A DNA stretch of 64,000 bases. Origin: Stereocaulon alpinum. Taxonomy: Eukaryota; Ascomycota; Lecanoromycetes; Lecanorales; Stereocaulaceae. Of this stretch, positions 1-11,391 are shown piece after piece (positions within the stretch are counted from its first letter, which is position 1; the number at the start of each line of letters is the position of its first letter). The translations under genes were made by a program, and so were the position numbers. The stretch covers positions 1-64,000 of the forward strand of contig JAEUBA010000065.1 in NCBI GenBank assembly GCA_018257865.1, read 5' to 3'. The notes under the pieces are model-generated. The model worked only from the letters and a program-made list of their open reading frames with translations, did not search any database and had not been told where the DNA came from.

Positions 1-226
1 GTTATAGCTACGCCAACGCAATGATATTAATCAGGGTCTAGGGGCTTGGCAATAGTATTGCTACCCGGGACTCCCCCGTGTTTTGGGGATCTTTAGAAAT
101 TAGTTCTGCTACCACTCGACTACTAAGTAATATGATTATGTCTATTGCTTGATACCTGAATCCAGTAACTTTACGTCTCTTATACCTTAGTGCGCCAGCT
201 TAGAGCCGGCGTCGCTAGCCTTTACA
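1..226 (+). repeat. 5' LTR of left chromovirus (truncated by window edge)
   Basis: Matches bases 24-249 of the 249-base LTR seen complete at 6695-6943, 11086-11334 (reverse) and 58162-58410. It retains many CpA and TpG sites that are mutated in the 3' LTR of the same element, so it is much less RIP-damaged. Confidence 0.93.
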
Positions 227-273
227 GTTCTAATTTCTCTACCTTTTTAAGGGAGAGGCCCGGAGTTGCTGCG

Positions 274-1584
274 ATGTCGGGTCGGACGCGCGGTCGCACT
301 GCTACGACCGTTGCTGACGCCGAAGAACCCAACGATATCAACGATAACAACGATCCTACGGAGAGCTATAGGACCGACGGAGAGTCTCAGCTAGACACCT
401 CCGATTTAGACGACGCCGATCTTAAGCAACGCTTACAAGAAGCCTAAGCGACGAATCGCCGCCTAAAGCAACTACGCGAATTATCAGCATTGGAAGCTGA
501 AAACGATGCAATTTAATACCCTAGGTCGCGGAGTACTATTGGAATACCTATAGGGACGGTTTAAGAGGAGGAATAATATTCTGCTGCCGCTATATCAGCA
601 CGATTAGTTGATGTTGCTGGCTAAAGGATTCCTTCACGTCTCGTGACGCCCGCCTTCGGCGCGCCTACGAACCTACCTATTGGACTCTAAAGACCCCTGG
701 TGCCGAAAAGCTTTCGGCCTGAGAATATGCGACCCTATAAGGGAATTAGCGAGGGTGAACACCTGCGCTGGTTCGCTGACTTAGAGAAGAAGTTTCTTAA
801 GAGTCCGGAGTACTTTACTACCGAACTGTCTAGGATAGTCTACTACATAGACGCCCTAGAAGACAACCCGAATTCCCAGTGGAATACCTACCTGAAGGAC
901 CATAGATGGGACAACATAACGTTCGAATTCTTTGAGCAATTCCTACACAATTTGGTTGCAGATCCTATCAACCGCCGTCTCCTCGCCTACGAAAGGTTTA
1001 AGGAGGCAAAGCAACGTTCTGACCAGAAAGTTACCGTGTTTAAGGCCTACCTAGAGGAGTTGGAAGCCAACCTACCGCCTATAGCCCCGGAGCTTAAAGC
1101 CAACCTCTTCCTAGCCAAGCTGAGACCGGAGCTAAAGAATAAAATCTTAAGCACAGGCAAGGTATCCGATAATAGGGACGACATCGTTGCCCAAGCTATT
1201 ATGCAAGAGAATACCATAGGGCGCGAGCGTCGCGGAGGCGGCGGCTCGAGTGCTTATAGGAAATCATCCAACCATAGGGCCTCTAAGTCACAAGGGAGCC
1301 GCCCGTTAGAACAACGGATTTCTAAGCCTAACAGGCTGGGCCCAAGGGTCGATAGCTCACAGTCGGCGCGAAATGAATCTCGTTTAAGGAGTCTAAAGCG
1401 GAAGACTGATTCAGATTCAGTGACCAAGCTTGTCTGCTATCATTGCGGAAAGCCAGGCTATATAAGCCCAAATTATCCTAATCGCGATAAGCCTGCAACT
1501 TATAGCGGTGTCGGTGCAGTGTCGGCAAAAAACGATCAGCCCCCGCAACCGCCTCAGAAGCGGGGGAAGAAACCCGAAAAGTAG
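274..1584 (+). pseudogene. gag of left chromovirus
   Basis: Reading begins at an ATG at 274 (MSGRTRGRTA) and is interrupted by an in-frame stop at 445-447. A long open stretch at 700-1584 carries the capsid-like region. The nucleocapsid end has a zinc knuckle at about 1432-1486 reading CYHCGKPGYISPNYPNRD, where the expected His and last Cys of the CCHC motif are both Tyr. Both changes are single transitions of the RIP type (C to T and G to A). The stretch is followed by a Lys/Pro-rich tail. This is the least damaged coding part of the element. Confidence 0.85.
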
Positions 1585-1614
1585 AGGCAAGTCCTTCTAT
1601 CCTAACTAAGGGTT

Positions 1615-4600
1615 AGATAACGCTTGATACCGGCCTGCAGCAGGTCACTACTTTGCTGGATACCGGATCGTAGCTTAATTTGATCTCCCAGAAGTTTGTA
1701 GTTTAATAGGACCTACTACCTTCCACCGCCGACTTACTGCTGCCGGAAGCTCTAAGTGGCTCTAGTATATACGTCTATAGTACCTATCAATTTAAGTATG
1801 TACTTGTTGATAGCTAGGGCTGCGGCAAGGAGTGTAGTACACTTTTCTATACCGTTGATCTTAAGGGTCCTAATATCGTAGTTGGTATACCAGGGTTGAA
1901 GCAAATGAAGATTTTGCTCGATCCTTCAGCGGAGCAGTAGCGGTTCAAGGTTAATACTGAAAAGTTTCAGGTTGACGAGCCTACTATCTTCAGCCATCAC
2001 CTTAAGAAGGAGCCTAAAGTTTATACGATTATATACGCCGCTGTGGCGACTGATCACTTAGATAGAGGAAGCCTAGAATAGATTCTAAAGGAACTGCTGG
2101 AGTTCTCCGATATCTTCTTAAATAAGAAAGCTGGAACCTTACCCTTATTAAAGGAAGGCGACTATATAATTGATATTAAGGATAGTGAGGAGCCGCCTTA
2201 TAGGCCTCTCTATAACCTATCTTAATCTGAGCTGGCGGAGCTGCGGCGCTATCTTGATAATACGCTTGCAAAAGGCTAGATACGCCGTTCAGTTTCTTCA
2301 GCCGGAGCACCTATCCTCTTCGTGCTAAAGAAGGATAGTAGGCTGCGTCTTTATATTAATTATCGGGGGTTGAATGCGGTAACTGTCAAAAATCGACACC
2401 TATTACCTCTAATCACCGAGACATTGGACCGCCTGTGCGGAGCTAGAAAGTTTACTAAGTTAGACTTAAAGGATGCCTATCATAGGATCCGAATTAAAGA
2501 AGGTGATAAGTGGAAGACTGCGTTCCGCACCCGCTATAGCTACTTTGAATACTTGGTTATACCTTTTAGGCTCGCCAACGCCCCGGCGACGTTTCAAGCG
2601 TATATTAATAGGGCTCTTATAGGGCTTATTAATATTTCGTGTGTTATCTATCTTGATGATATCTTGATTTACAGCGCGAACCCGGCGGACTACTAGCGGT
2701 ATATTCAGCAAGTGCTAGAACGATTGCGTTAGTTCTCGCTTTTCGCCAACCTAAAGAAGTGTTAGTTTAGTACTGAACGGGTTGAATTTCTTAGATTTAT
2801 TATATCTACCGATGGCGTAGCAATGGATCAGGAACGCGTAACGATAATTAGGGAATAGCCTAGGCCAGAGACCTTTCGAGATATATAAGTCTTTTTAGGC
2901 TTTGCAAATTTCTACCGGCGGTTTATTTATAATTACGCCGCCGTTACTGCGCCTCTAACCGACTTGCTTAAAGGCAGCAAGGACGGGAAAAAGGCAGGTC
3001 AACTTTAGTAGAACGATAGTGCCGAAGGTGCTTTTCAAAAGCTTCGGGACATCTTTTCTAGTGCGCTGTTTCTCCGCTACTTCAACCTAGAAGTGAAGTT
3101 ACATATGGAAACTGACGCCTCTAACTTTGCTGTTGCAGCAGTGCTTACGCAGCTGGATAATAATAGCTACTAGCACCCAATTGCCTTTTGGTCCCGGAAG
3201 ATGATTCCTGCGGAGCAGAATTATGAGGTTCACGACTAAGAATTGCTCGCTATAGTAGCGGTAATAAAATAGTGGCGGTACTACCTAGAAGGTAGCCCGT
3301 TTACTATTGAGGTTCTCACTGATCATAATAATCTTAAGGGCTTTATAAAGTAGAAGTAATTAAATTCCCAGCAAGCTAGATAGGCGCTAACGCTCGCTGC
3401 TTTTAATTTCGAAATTACTTATTATACTAGAAAAACGAATCCTGCGGATCCGCTATCGCGACGCCCTAATTATAAAGGAAGTTCCCCGCTGAACACTAAG
3501 TTATTGCTAACGTTGCAGAATAAACTCGCACTTTAGGGTGGAGATAAGGAAGGTAAAGAAATTGTCGCGGCGATATCGCCGGCGTTTTAAATTGTAGGCC
3601 TCTAAGTCGTTATTCCCTGGAAGGATACGAGAGGTGTTATTAAGTCAGCTTATAAGGATCCTTAACGTTTAATTAAGACTTTGATTCGAGACTTGTAGGC
3701 TGCTGATAATTAGACGAAATCCTTTTCTATGAATAAGGGTACGCCGTCGCAGCGCTGTCTCCGAAGCAAGGTATAGGCTCTAGACCTAGAAGGTTTGTTA
3801 AGAAATAACGACCGCCTGTATATCCCTAGAGACGAAGCCTTAAGGGAAGAACTTATTAGCAAATGCTATAACGATCCCCTAGCAGGGTACTTTAGCGCTG
3901 AGAAGACGTATAAGTTACTTACCTACAAATACTTTTAGCACGGGAGTTCTAAGCAGGTTGATGAGTATATTAAGACTTATAATATCTACTAAAGAACTAA
4001 GGCTCCCCGCTATCGCCCCTATAGCGAACTAAGTTCGCTTCCTATTACTGATAAGCTATGGAAGGAGCTCTTAATAGACTTTATTATAGGTCTACCCCTA
4101 AGCAAATATAAGAATGTGGTCTATAACGCTATTCTAGTAATTGTTGATCGATTTACGAAGATAGTGAGGTATATACCTACTACTACTATAATCGACGCCG
4201 CTGAGCTGGCGGATGTTTTTTATACCGAGGTAGTATGCCGTTACGGTATGCCTAATAGTATTGTTAGCGATAGAGGCTCGGTATTTACCAGCGCCTTCTA
4301 GTCGGCTATTTGTTTTCACTCTAAGATTAAGCGCCGCCTGAGTACCGCCTTTTATCCTTAGACTGATAGTTAAACGGAACGCTAGAATTAGGTGCTGGAG
4401 CACTACTTACGGGTCTTTGCTAATGATAAGCAGACTACTTGGGCGAAACAGCTGCTAATGGCAGAATTCGTATATATGAATAGTCTTTATTCCTCTATCG
4501 GAACGACGCCGTTCTACTTAATATATGGATATCACCCTGAACTTCGTTAGGAGCTCGAGGACGAGTCCCTTAAGGGGAGGATACCTGCTATAAATAAGAG

Positions 4601-5155
4601 GATTAGATTGCTGTAAGTATTAAGAGACGAAGCTGCGGAACGCCTACGGCGCGCTAGAGAGTCTTAAGCTAAGCAGTATAATAAGAATTATAAGCCTTAA
4701 AGCTATAAGGTCGGAGATCTAGTAATGCTATTAACTAAGAATCTCAAGCAAAAACGCCTAAGCAAAAAGTTATCTCACAAATTCGTAGGGCCTTTTAGGA
4801 TTACTAATAAAGTAGGAGCGTAGGCTTACCGCCTTCTGCTACCGCAAACTTACAGAATCTATAATACTTTTCATATCTTATTATTAGAACTATACCACCT
4901 TCGCGACGGCGATACGACGTCGGCGAACTTTATATAAGCCCCCGAACTTATCGATAATAATAAGATATAGGAGGTTGAAGAAATTGTAGATAAGGTTCGA
5001 GATAAGCAAGGCGTCTAGTATAAGGTTAAATAGACTAGCTGGGGTGAAGAATATAACTAGTAGTTACCAGACGAAGAGCTTAAGGATATCTATGATTTAA
5101 CTCAAGCCTTCAACGAGCAGACGGTCAGCAAGCGTGTGCGGTCTCCAGTTCTTTA
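1615..5155 (+). pseudogene. pol of left chromovirus (PR-RT-RH-IN-chromodomain)
   Basis: Near-continuous +1/+3 frame reading broken by many TAG/TAA codons. Aspartic protease LLDTGS is near 1655. Reverse transcriptase runs about 2100-2800, with the catalytic YLDDILIYS at about 2650. RNase H has METDASNFAVAAVL near 3110 and DHNNLKGF near 3315. Integrase includes the core DRFTKIVRYIP near 4150 and SDRGSVFTS near 4265. A C-terminal chromodomain-like segment (EVEEIVDKV, then YKVK and the W of TSWGEEYN) lies at about 4970-5060. Almost every stop is TAG or TAA at a conserved Trp or Gln, so RIP rather than indels destroyed the frame. Confidence 0.9.
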
Positions 5156-5449
5156 AACACTACCGACGGCGGCGAGCAAGCGGCGGCGACGATATAAGTT
5201 ATAATAATTATAAACCTTATAGGTGAATGGTCTTATACTATAAGCGCACTCCTCTGTAATTATTATACTTACTTGCTTATACCTTAGTGGAATAAAGAAG
5301 AGATTAAATTAATTACTAGCTGAATGTCTATCTTATATTAGTAAGACGACGCACACGGGTGCGCTGCCAAATATTAGCAGAAGAAAAGAAGAAGGAAAAA
5401 ATAAACGAATATCCTAACGCCGTCTCCACGCTAACGTATAGCGGTATAA

Positions 5450-5830
5450 TTACTCCTCTAGGAGCTTAATATATTGCTAGAGATTCTCTATCTCCTTAGT
5501 GTACTCAGTAATTGTTTATTAGAGGGTTCCCAACTTAAACTGCTGGTCGGCGATGGTTTGCTTAAGTTCTGCGACCCGCTGTCTCGCCGCCGTGAGTTCC
5601 TATTGGAGATTAGTAATTATTATAGGAGCTGCCCTACTCGTCGCTACGGTTTGGCCTTACGCTTTTCGCTATTGGGTAATGCGCTTCCCGATTTTCTTGC
5701 GCTTACGTCGCACTTAGTAAGTCTAGCCTTCGCGCCTATAACGCCGCACCGATCGCTGTGCAGACCGACGAAACGGCTCCGGGATCTGGATGTATTAGGA
5801 GGCGACGTAGCAGAGCTATCGGAATAATAT
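5450..5830 (-). pseudogene. antisense basic/coiled-coil ORF remnant in chromovirus 3' region
   Basis: Read on the minus strand, this stretch between the chromodomain and the 3' LTR gives an Arg/Lys-rich segment (RRKRKKIGKRITQ) followed by heptad-like sequence (ELTAARQRVAELKQTIADQQ, then TITEYTKEIENL and QYIKLLEE). It is broken by TAG/TAA codons at positions that could have been Gln or Trp, as in the sense genes. The basic block followed by a coiled coil suggests a former nucleic-acid-binding or structural protein encoded antisense to gag-pol. The plus strand of the same stretch is also open (5474-5827) but gives no recognisable composition. The right-hand element copy does not include this region in the window, so there is no second copy for comparison. 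Confidence 0.45.
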
Positions 5831-5976
5831 ACCTTATAACAACGATTAAGCCTATAGTGGCCATCCTTATAATATTAACAGGGAGGAGCGTTGCTGCGAT
5901 CGTAATCGTTATTCCCTATACAGAAATAAGTCCTACAGGGCAAAGGCATATCGATAATATAGTCTGTAAGTGTTAG

Positions 5977-6192
5977 CAGCTAGCAATGCGCGCCGGTTAC
6001 GCGACAGCGACGTATAATGTTAAATGTGTATATGTGTTGTGTCTGTAAGTAATATATTAGCAGCCAACAACATACGCCGGTTACGCGACAGCGACGTATA
6101 ATGTTAAGTGTGTATATAAGTTATACCTATAAGTAATATGTTAGCAGCTAATAATATACGCCGATTGCGCGACAGCGATATACGATCTTAAG
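5977..6192 (+). repeat. 84-base tandem repeat, about 2.6 copies, inside the chromovirus
   Basis: Copies start at 5977, 6061 and 6145 (the last is partial). Each begins with CAGC and contains GCGACAGCGA; the first two copies share GGTTACGCGACAGCGACGTA. It lies in the noncoding 3' region, between the antisense ORF remnant and the polypurine tract. Confidence 0.8.
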
Positions 6193-6694
6193 AGAATGTT
6201 TGGATGTTATTATAACGAGAAGAACTGTTAACTATGTTAGCAATATTGATTGCGATATAGGCACGCTAATGTTAGGGAACGCACGAGTCGTATTAGGAGT
6301 TGCAAAGAGAGAGAAGTTGGGGGGAAAGTTATTATTTATATACCCGCAGGTCGTCGTCGCTGCGACGTCGCTACACGTTGAAGCTATTCAAAATAATAAC
6401 AACTAACAATACGATAACGCAGCTGTTACCCGCTAACACAGCCGGCAATCGATCATATTTATTAATAACTACGCGTTACTGCTACGCCTGCTACGTATTC
6501 TTTTTATATTATAATAGATTTGGGCGTTATTGCAGTTGGACGATATTCTATATATATGAGGCGCCGCCTTAACGACGTCGCCTCTAGGTTAACTCTTTTC
6601 CCTTACGTTTCCCACTAGGTTTAAAGGGTTTTTAACGAGTAGTCTGTTCTATATACTTTAGCACCTAGGGACTAGGGCCTAGAGGGGAGGATAC

Positions 6695-6943
6695 TATTAA
6701 CCCTTAAGCGTGTGCGCGTTATAGCTACGCTAACGTAATAATATTAATTAGGGTCTAGGGGCTTAGCAATAGTATTGCTACCTAGGACTCCCCCGTGTTT
6801 TAGGGATCTTTAGAAATTAGTTCTGCTACCACTCGACTACCAAGTAATATGATTATATCTATTGCTTAATACCTGAATCCAGTAACTTCACGTCTCTCAT
6901 ACCTTAGTGCGCCAGCTTAGAGCCGGCGTCGCTAGCCTTTACA
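6695..6943 (+). repeat. 3' LTR of left chromovirus, heavily RIP-damaged
   Basis: A 249-base copy beginning TATTAACCC (TGTCAACCC in the less damaged copies) and ending CTTTACA, just after the purine-rich GAGGGGAGG. Compared with the 5' LTR, most CpA/TpG sites are now TpA. The right-hand element begins abruptly at 6944. Confidence 0.9.
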
Positions 6944-9900
6944 CTATTAGTCTAAGGATAAAAGGCGGTGCTCAGGCGGCGCTTAATCTTAAAGTGAAAA
7001 TAAATAGCCGACTAGAAGGCGCTGGTAAATACTAAGCCTCTATCGCTAATAATACTATTAGGTATACCGTAACGGTATACTACCTCAGTATAAAAAATAT
7101 CCGCCAGCTCAGCGGCGTCGATTATAGTAGTAGTAGGTATATACCTTACTATCTTCGTAAATCGATTAATAATTACTAGAATAGTATTATAGACTATATT
7201 CTTATATTTACTTAGGGGTAGACCTGTAATAAAGTCTATTAAGAGCTCCTTCTATAGCTTATTAATAATAGGAAGCGAACTTAGTTCGCTATAGGGGTAA
7301 TAGCGGGGAGCCTTAGTTCTTTAGTAGATATTATAAGTCTTAATATACTTATTAACCTACTTAGAACTCCTATACTAAAAGTATTTGCGGGTAAGTAACT
7401 TATATGTCTTCTCAGCGCTAAAGTACCCTACTAGGGGATTATTATAGTATTTGCTAATAAGTTCTTCCCTTAAGGCTTCGTCTCTAGGGATATATAGGCG
7501 GTTATTATTTCTTAATAAACCTTCTAGGTCTAAAGCCTATACCTTGCTTTAGAGACGGCGCTGCGACGGCGTACCCTTATTTATAGAAAAGGATTTCGTC
7601 TAATTATTAGTAGCCTATAAGTCTCGAATTAAAGTCTTAATTAAATATTAAGGATCCTTATAAGCTAACTTAATAATACCTCTTATATCCTTTTAGGGAA
7701 TAATAACTTAGAGGCCTGTAATTTAAAACGCCGGCGATATTACTATAATAATTTCTTTACCTTCCTTATCTCTACCCTAAAGTGCGAGTTTATTCTGTAA
7801 CGTTAGTAATAACTTAGTGTTTAGCGGGGAACTTCCTTTATAATTAGGGCGTCGCGATAGCGGATCCGCAGGATTCGTTTTTCTAGTATAATAAGTAATT
7901 TCGAAATTAAAAGCAGCGAGCGTTAGCGCCTATCTAGCTTACTAGGAATTTAATTACTTCTACTTTATAAAGCCCTTAAGATTATTATAATTAGTAAGAA
8001 CCTTAATAGTAAACGGGCTACCTTCTAGGTAGTACCGCTACTATTTTATTACCGCTACTATAGTAAGCAATTCTTAGTCGTAAACCTTATAATTCTGCTC
8101 CGCAGGAATTATCTTCTAGGACTAAAAGGTAATTAGGTACCAGTAGCTATTATTATCCGGCTGCGTAAGCACTACTATAATAGCAAAGTTAGAGGCGTTA
8201 GTTTCCACACGTAACTTTACTTCTGGGTTAAAGTAGCGGAGAAACGGCGTACTAGAAAAGATGTCCCGAAGCTTTTAAAAAGTACCTTCGGCACTATTAT
8301 TCTACTAAAGTTAACCTGCCTTTTTCCCGTCCTTGCTGCCTTTAAGTAAGTCGGTTAGAGGCGCAGTAACGGCGGCGTAATTATAAATAAACCGCCAGTA
8401 GAAATTTATAAAGCCTAAGAAGACTTATATATCTCAAAAGGTCTCTAGCCTAGGCTATTCCCTAATTATCGTTACGCGTTCCTAATCTATTACTACGCCA
8501 TCAGTAGATATAATAAATCCAAGAAATTCAACCTATTCAGTACTAAACTAACACTTCTTTAGGTTAGCGAAAAGCGAGAACTAACGCAATCGTTTTAGCA
8601 CTTACTAAATATACCGCTAGTAGTCCGCTGGGTTCGCGCTGTAAATTAAGATATTATCAAGATAGATAATATACGAAATATTAATAAGCCCTATAAGAGC
8701 CCTATTAATATACGCTTGAAACGTCGCTAGGGCGTTAGCGAGCCTAAAAGGTATAACTAAGTATTTAAAGTAGCTATAGCGGGTACGGAACGCAGTCTTC
8801 TACTTATCGCCTTCTTTAATTCGGATCCTATAATAGGTATCCTTTAAGTCTAACTTAGTAAACTTTTTAGCTCCGTATAGGCGGTCTAATATCTTAGTAA
8901 TTAGAGGTAATAGGTATCGATTTTTAACAGTTACCGCATTTAACCCCTAATAATTAATATAAAGACGCAGCCTACTATCCTTCTTTAGTACGAAGAGGAT
9001 AGGTACTCCGGCTGAAGAAACTAAACAGCGTATCTAGCCTTTTATAAGCGTATTATTAAGATAGCGCTACAGCTCCGCTAGCTTAGATTAAGATAGGTTA
9101 TAGAGAGGCCTATAAGGCGGCTCCTTACTATCCTTAATATTAATTATATAGTCGCCTTCCTTTAATAAGGGTAAGGTTCCAGCTTTCTTATTTAAGAAGA
9201 TATTAGAGAACTCTAGCAGTTCCTTTAGAATCTGTTTTAGGCTTCCTCTATCTAAGTAATTAGTCGCTACAGCGGCGTATATAATTGTATAAACTTTAGG
9301 CTCCTTCTTAAGGTAATAGCTGAAGATAGTAGGCTCGTTAACCTAAAACTTTTTAGTATTAACCTTAAACCGCTACTACTCCGCTAAAGGATCGAGCAAA
9401 ATCTTTATTTACTTTAACCCTAGTATACCAACTATAATATTAGGACCCTTAAGATTAATAGTATAGAAAAGTATACTATACTCCTTACCGCAGCCCCAGC
9501 TATTAATAAGTATATACTTAAATTAATAGGTACTATAGACGTATATACTAAAGCTACTTAGAGCTTCTAGTAGCAGTAAGTCGGCGGTGGAAGCTAGTAG
9601 GTCCTATTAAACTATAAACTTCTAGGAGATTAAATTAAGCTACAATCCGGTATCCAGTAAAGCAGTAACCTACTACGGGCTAGTATTAAGCGTTATCTAA
9701 CCCTTAGTTAGGATAGAAGGACTTACCTCTACTTTTCGGGTTTCTTCCCCCGCTTCTGAGGCGGTTACGGGGGCTGATCGTTTTTTACTAATACTACACT
9801 AATACTAGTATAAGTTATAGGCTTATCGCGATTAGGATAATTTAGGCTTATATAGCCTAGCTTTCCGTAATAATAGTAGATAAGCTTAGTTACTAAATCT

Positions 9901-11040
9901 AAATTAGTCTTCCGCTTTAGACTCCTTAAATAAGATTTATTTTACGCTAACTATAAGCTATCGACCCTTAGGCCCAGCCTATTAGGCTTAGAAATCTATT
10001 ATTCTAACAGGCGGCTCCCTTATAACTTAGAGGCCCTATAGTTAGATAATTTCCTATAAGTACTTAAGCCGCCGCCTCTGCAACGCTCGCGCCCTATAGT
10101 ATTCTCTTATATAATAGCTTAGGTAATAATATTATCCCTATTATTAGATACCTTACCTATACTTAAGATTTTATTCTTCAGCTCCGGTCTTAGCTTAGCT
10201 AGGAAGAGGTTAGCTTTAAGCTCTAGGGCTATAGGCGGTAGGTTAGCTTCTAACTCCTCTAAGTAGGCCTTAAATATAGTAACTTTCTAGTTAGAACGTT
10301 ACTTTGCCTCCTTAAACCTTTCGTAGGCGAGGAGACGGCGGTTGATAGGATCTGTAACCAAATTATATAGGAATTGCTTAAAGAATTCGAACGTTATATT
10401 ATCCTATCTATAGTCCTTCAGGTAGGTATTCTACTAGGAATTAGGTTATCTTCTAGGGCGTCTATATAGTAGACTATCCTAGATAGTTTAGTAGTAAAGT
10501 ACTCTAGACTCTTAAGAAACTTCTTCTCTAAGTTAGCGAACCAGCGTAGGTGTTCACCCTCGCTAATTCCCTTATAGGGTTATATATTCTCAGGCCGAAA
10601 GCTTTTCGGCACTAGGGGTCTTTAGAGTCTAATAGGTAGGTTCGTAGGCGCGCTGAAGGCGGGCGTTATAAGACGTAAAGGAATCCTTTAGCCAGCAATA
10701 TCAACTAATTGTGCTAATATAGCAGTAGCAGGATATTATTCCTCCTCTTAAACCGTCCCTATAGGTGTTCTAATAGTACTCTGCGACCTAGGGTATTAAA
10801 TTATATCGTTTTCAGCTTCCAATGCTGATAATTCGCGTAGTTGCTTTAGGCGGCGATTTGTCGCTTAGGCTTCTTATAAGCGTTGCTTAAGATCAGCGTC
10901 GTCTAAATTAGAGGTATCTAGCTGAGACTCTCCGTCGGTCCTATAGCTCTCCGTAGGATCGTTATTATCATTAATATCGTTAGGTTCTTCGGCGTTAGCA
11001 ACGGTCGTGGTAGTATAACCGCGTATCTAACCTGATATTA
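6944..11040 (-). pseudogene. gag-pol remnants of right chromovirus
   Basis: By alignment to the left copy, gag occupies about 9740-11040 and pol (protease, RT, RNase H, first part of integrase) about 6944-9740, all on the minus strand. The gag initiator is changed from ATG to ATA (around 11026), a G-to-A transition. Stop codons are denser than in the left copy, including through gag, which is still partly open there. Confidence 0.85.
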
Positions 11041-11085
11041 TAGCAACTCCGGGCCTCTCCCTTAAAAAGGTAGAGAAATTAGAAC

Positions 11086-11334
11086 TATAAAGGCTAGCGA
11101 CGCCGGCTCTAAGCTAGCGCACTAAGGTATAAGAGACGTGAAGTTACTGGATTCAGGTATTAAGTAATAGACATAATCATATTACTTAGTAGTTAAGTGG
11201 TAGCAGAACTAATTTCTAAAGATCCCTAAAACACGGGGGAGTCCTAGGTAGCAATACTATTGCCAAGCCCCTAGACCCTGATTAATATCATTGCGTTGGC
11301 GTAGCTATAACGCGCACACGCTTGAGGGTTGACA
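11086..11334 (-). repeat. 5' LTR of right chromovirus
   Basis: Complete 249-base LTR in reverse orientation. Its outer end is GGGTTGACA at 11326-11334 (TGTCAACCC on the minus strand). It is lightly mutated compared with the LTR at 6695-6943. Confidence 0.92.
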
Positions 11335-11391
11335 GTAAGCAAAAGATGTGTGGTCCCTACGAAGGAAGGGCTTCGCCCGAAATTTCCAACC

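Larger units (their letters stand above)
1..6943 (+). mobile_element. Ty3/gypsy chromovirus, left copy, RIP-damaged
   Basis: LTR retrotransposon that begins before the window: its 5' LTR is missing the first 23 bases. Order seen: LTR, gag with zinc knuckle, protease, reverse transcriptase, RNase H, integrase, chromodomain, a 1.5 kb non-pol 3' region, polypurine tract at about 6680-6694, 3' LTR. The order PR-RT-RH-IN plus a C-terminal chromodomain defines the chromovirus branch of Metaviridae. Many TAG/TAA stops sit where Trp or Gln codons are expected, and CpA is scarce while CpG is kept, as expected of RIP. It ends directly against the reverse-oriented second copy, so it appears to have inserted into that copy. 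Not functional. Confidence 0.93.
6944..11334 (-). mobile_element. Ty3/gypsy chromovirus, right copy, reverse orientation, interrupted
   Basis: The reverse complement of this block matches the left copy from its LTR through to about its position 4370 (inside integrase), then stops at the left element's 3' LTR. The remaining integrase, chromodomain, 3' region and 3' LTR of this copy are not present and should lie left of base 1 if the left element inserted into it. It is more RIP-damaged than the left copy: no reading frame of length remains, and the gag start codon is ATA. Confidence 0.9.

Noticed and set aside
2466..2711. antisense open frame over the reverse transcriptase
   Set aside because: Shadow of pol. 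The sense strand carries the YLDD motif, and the antisense reading has no pattern.
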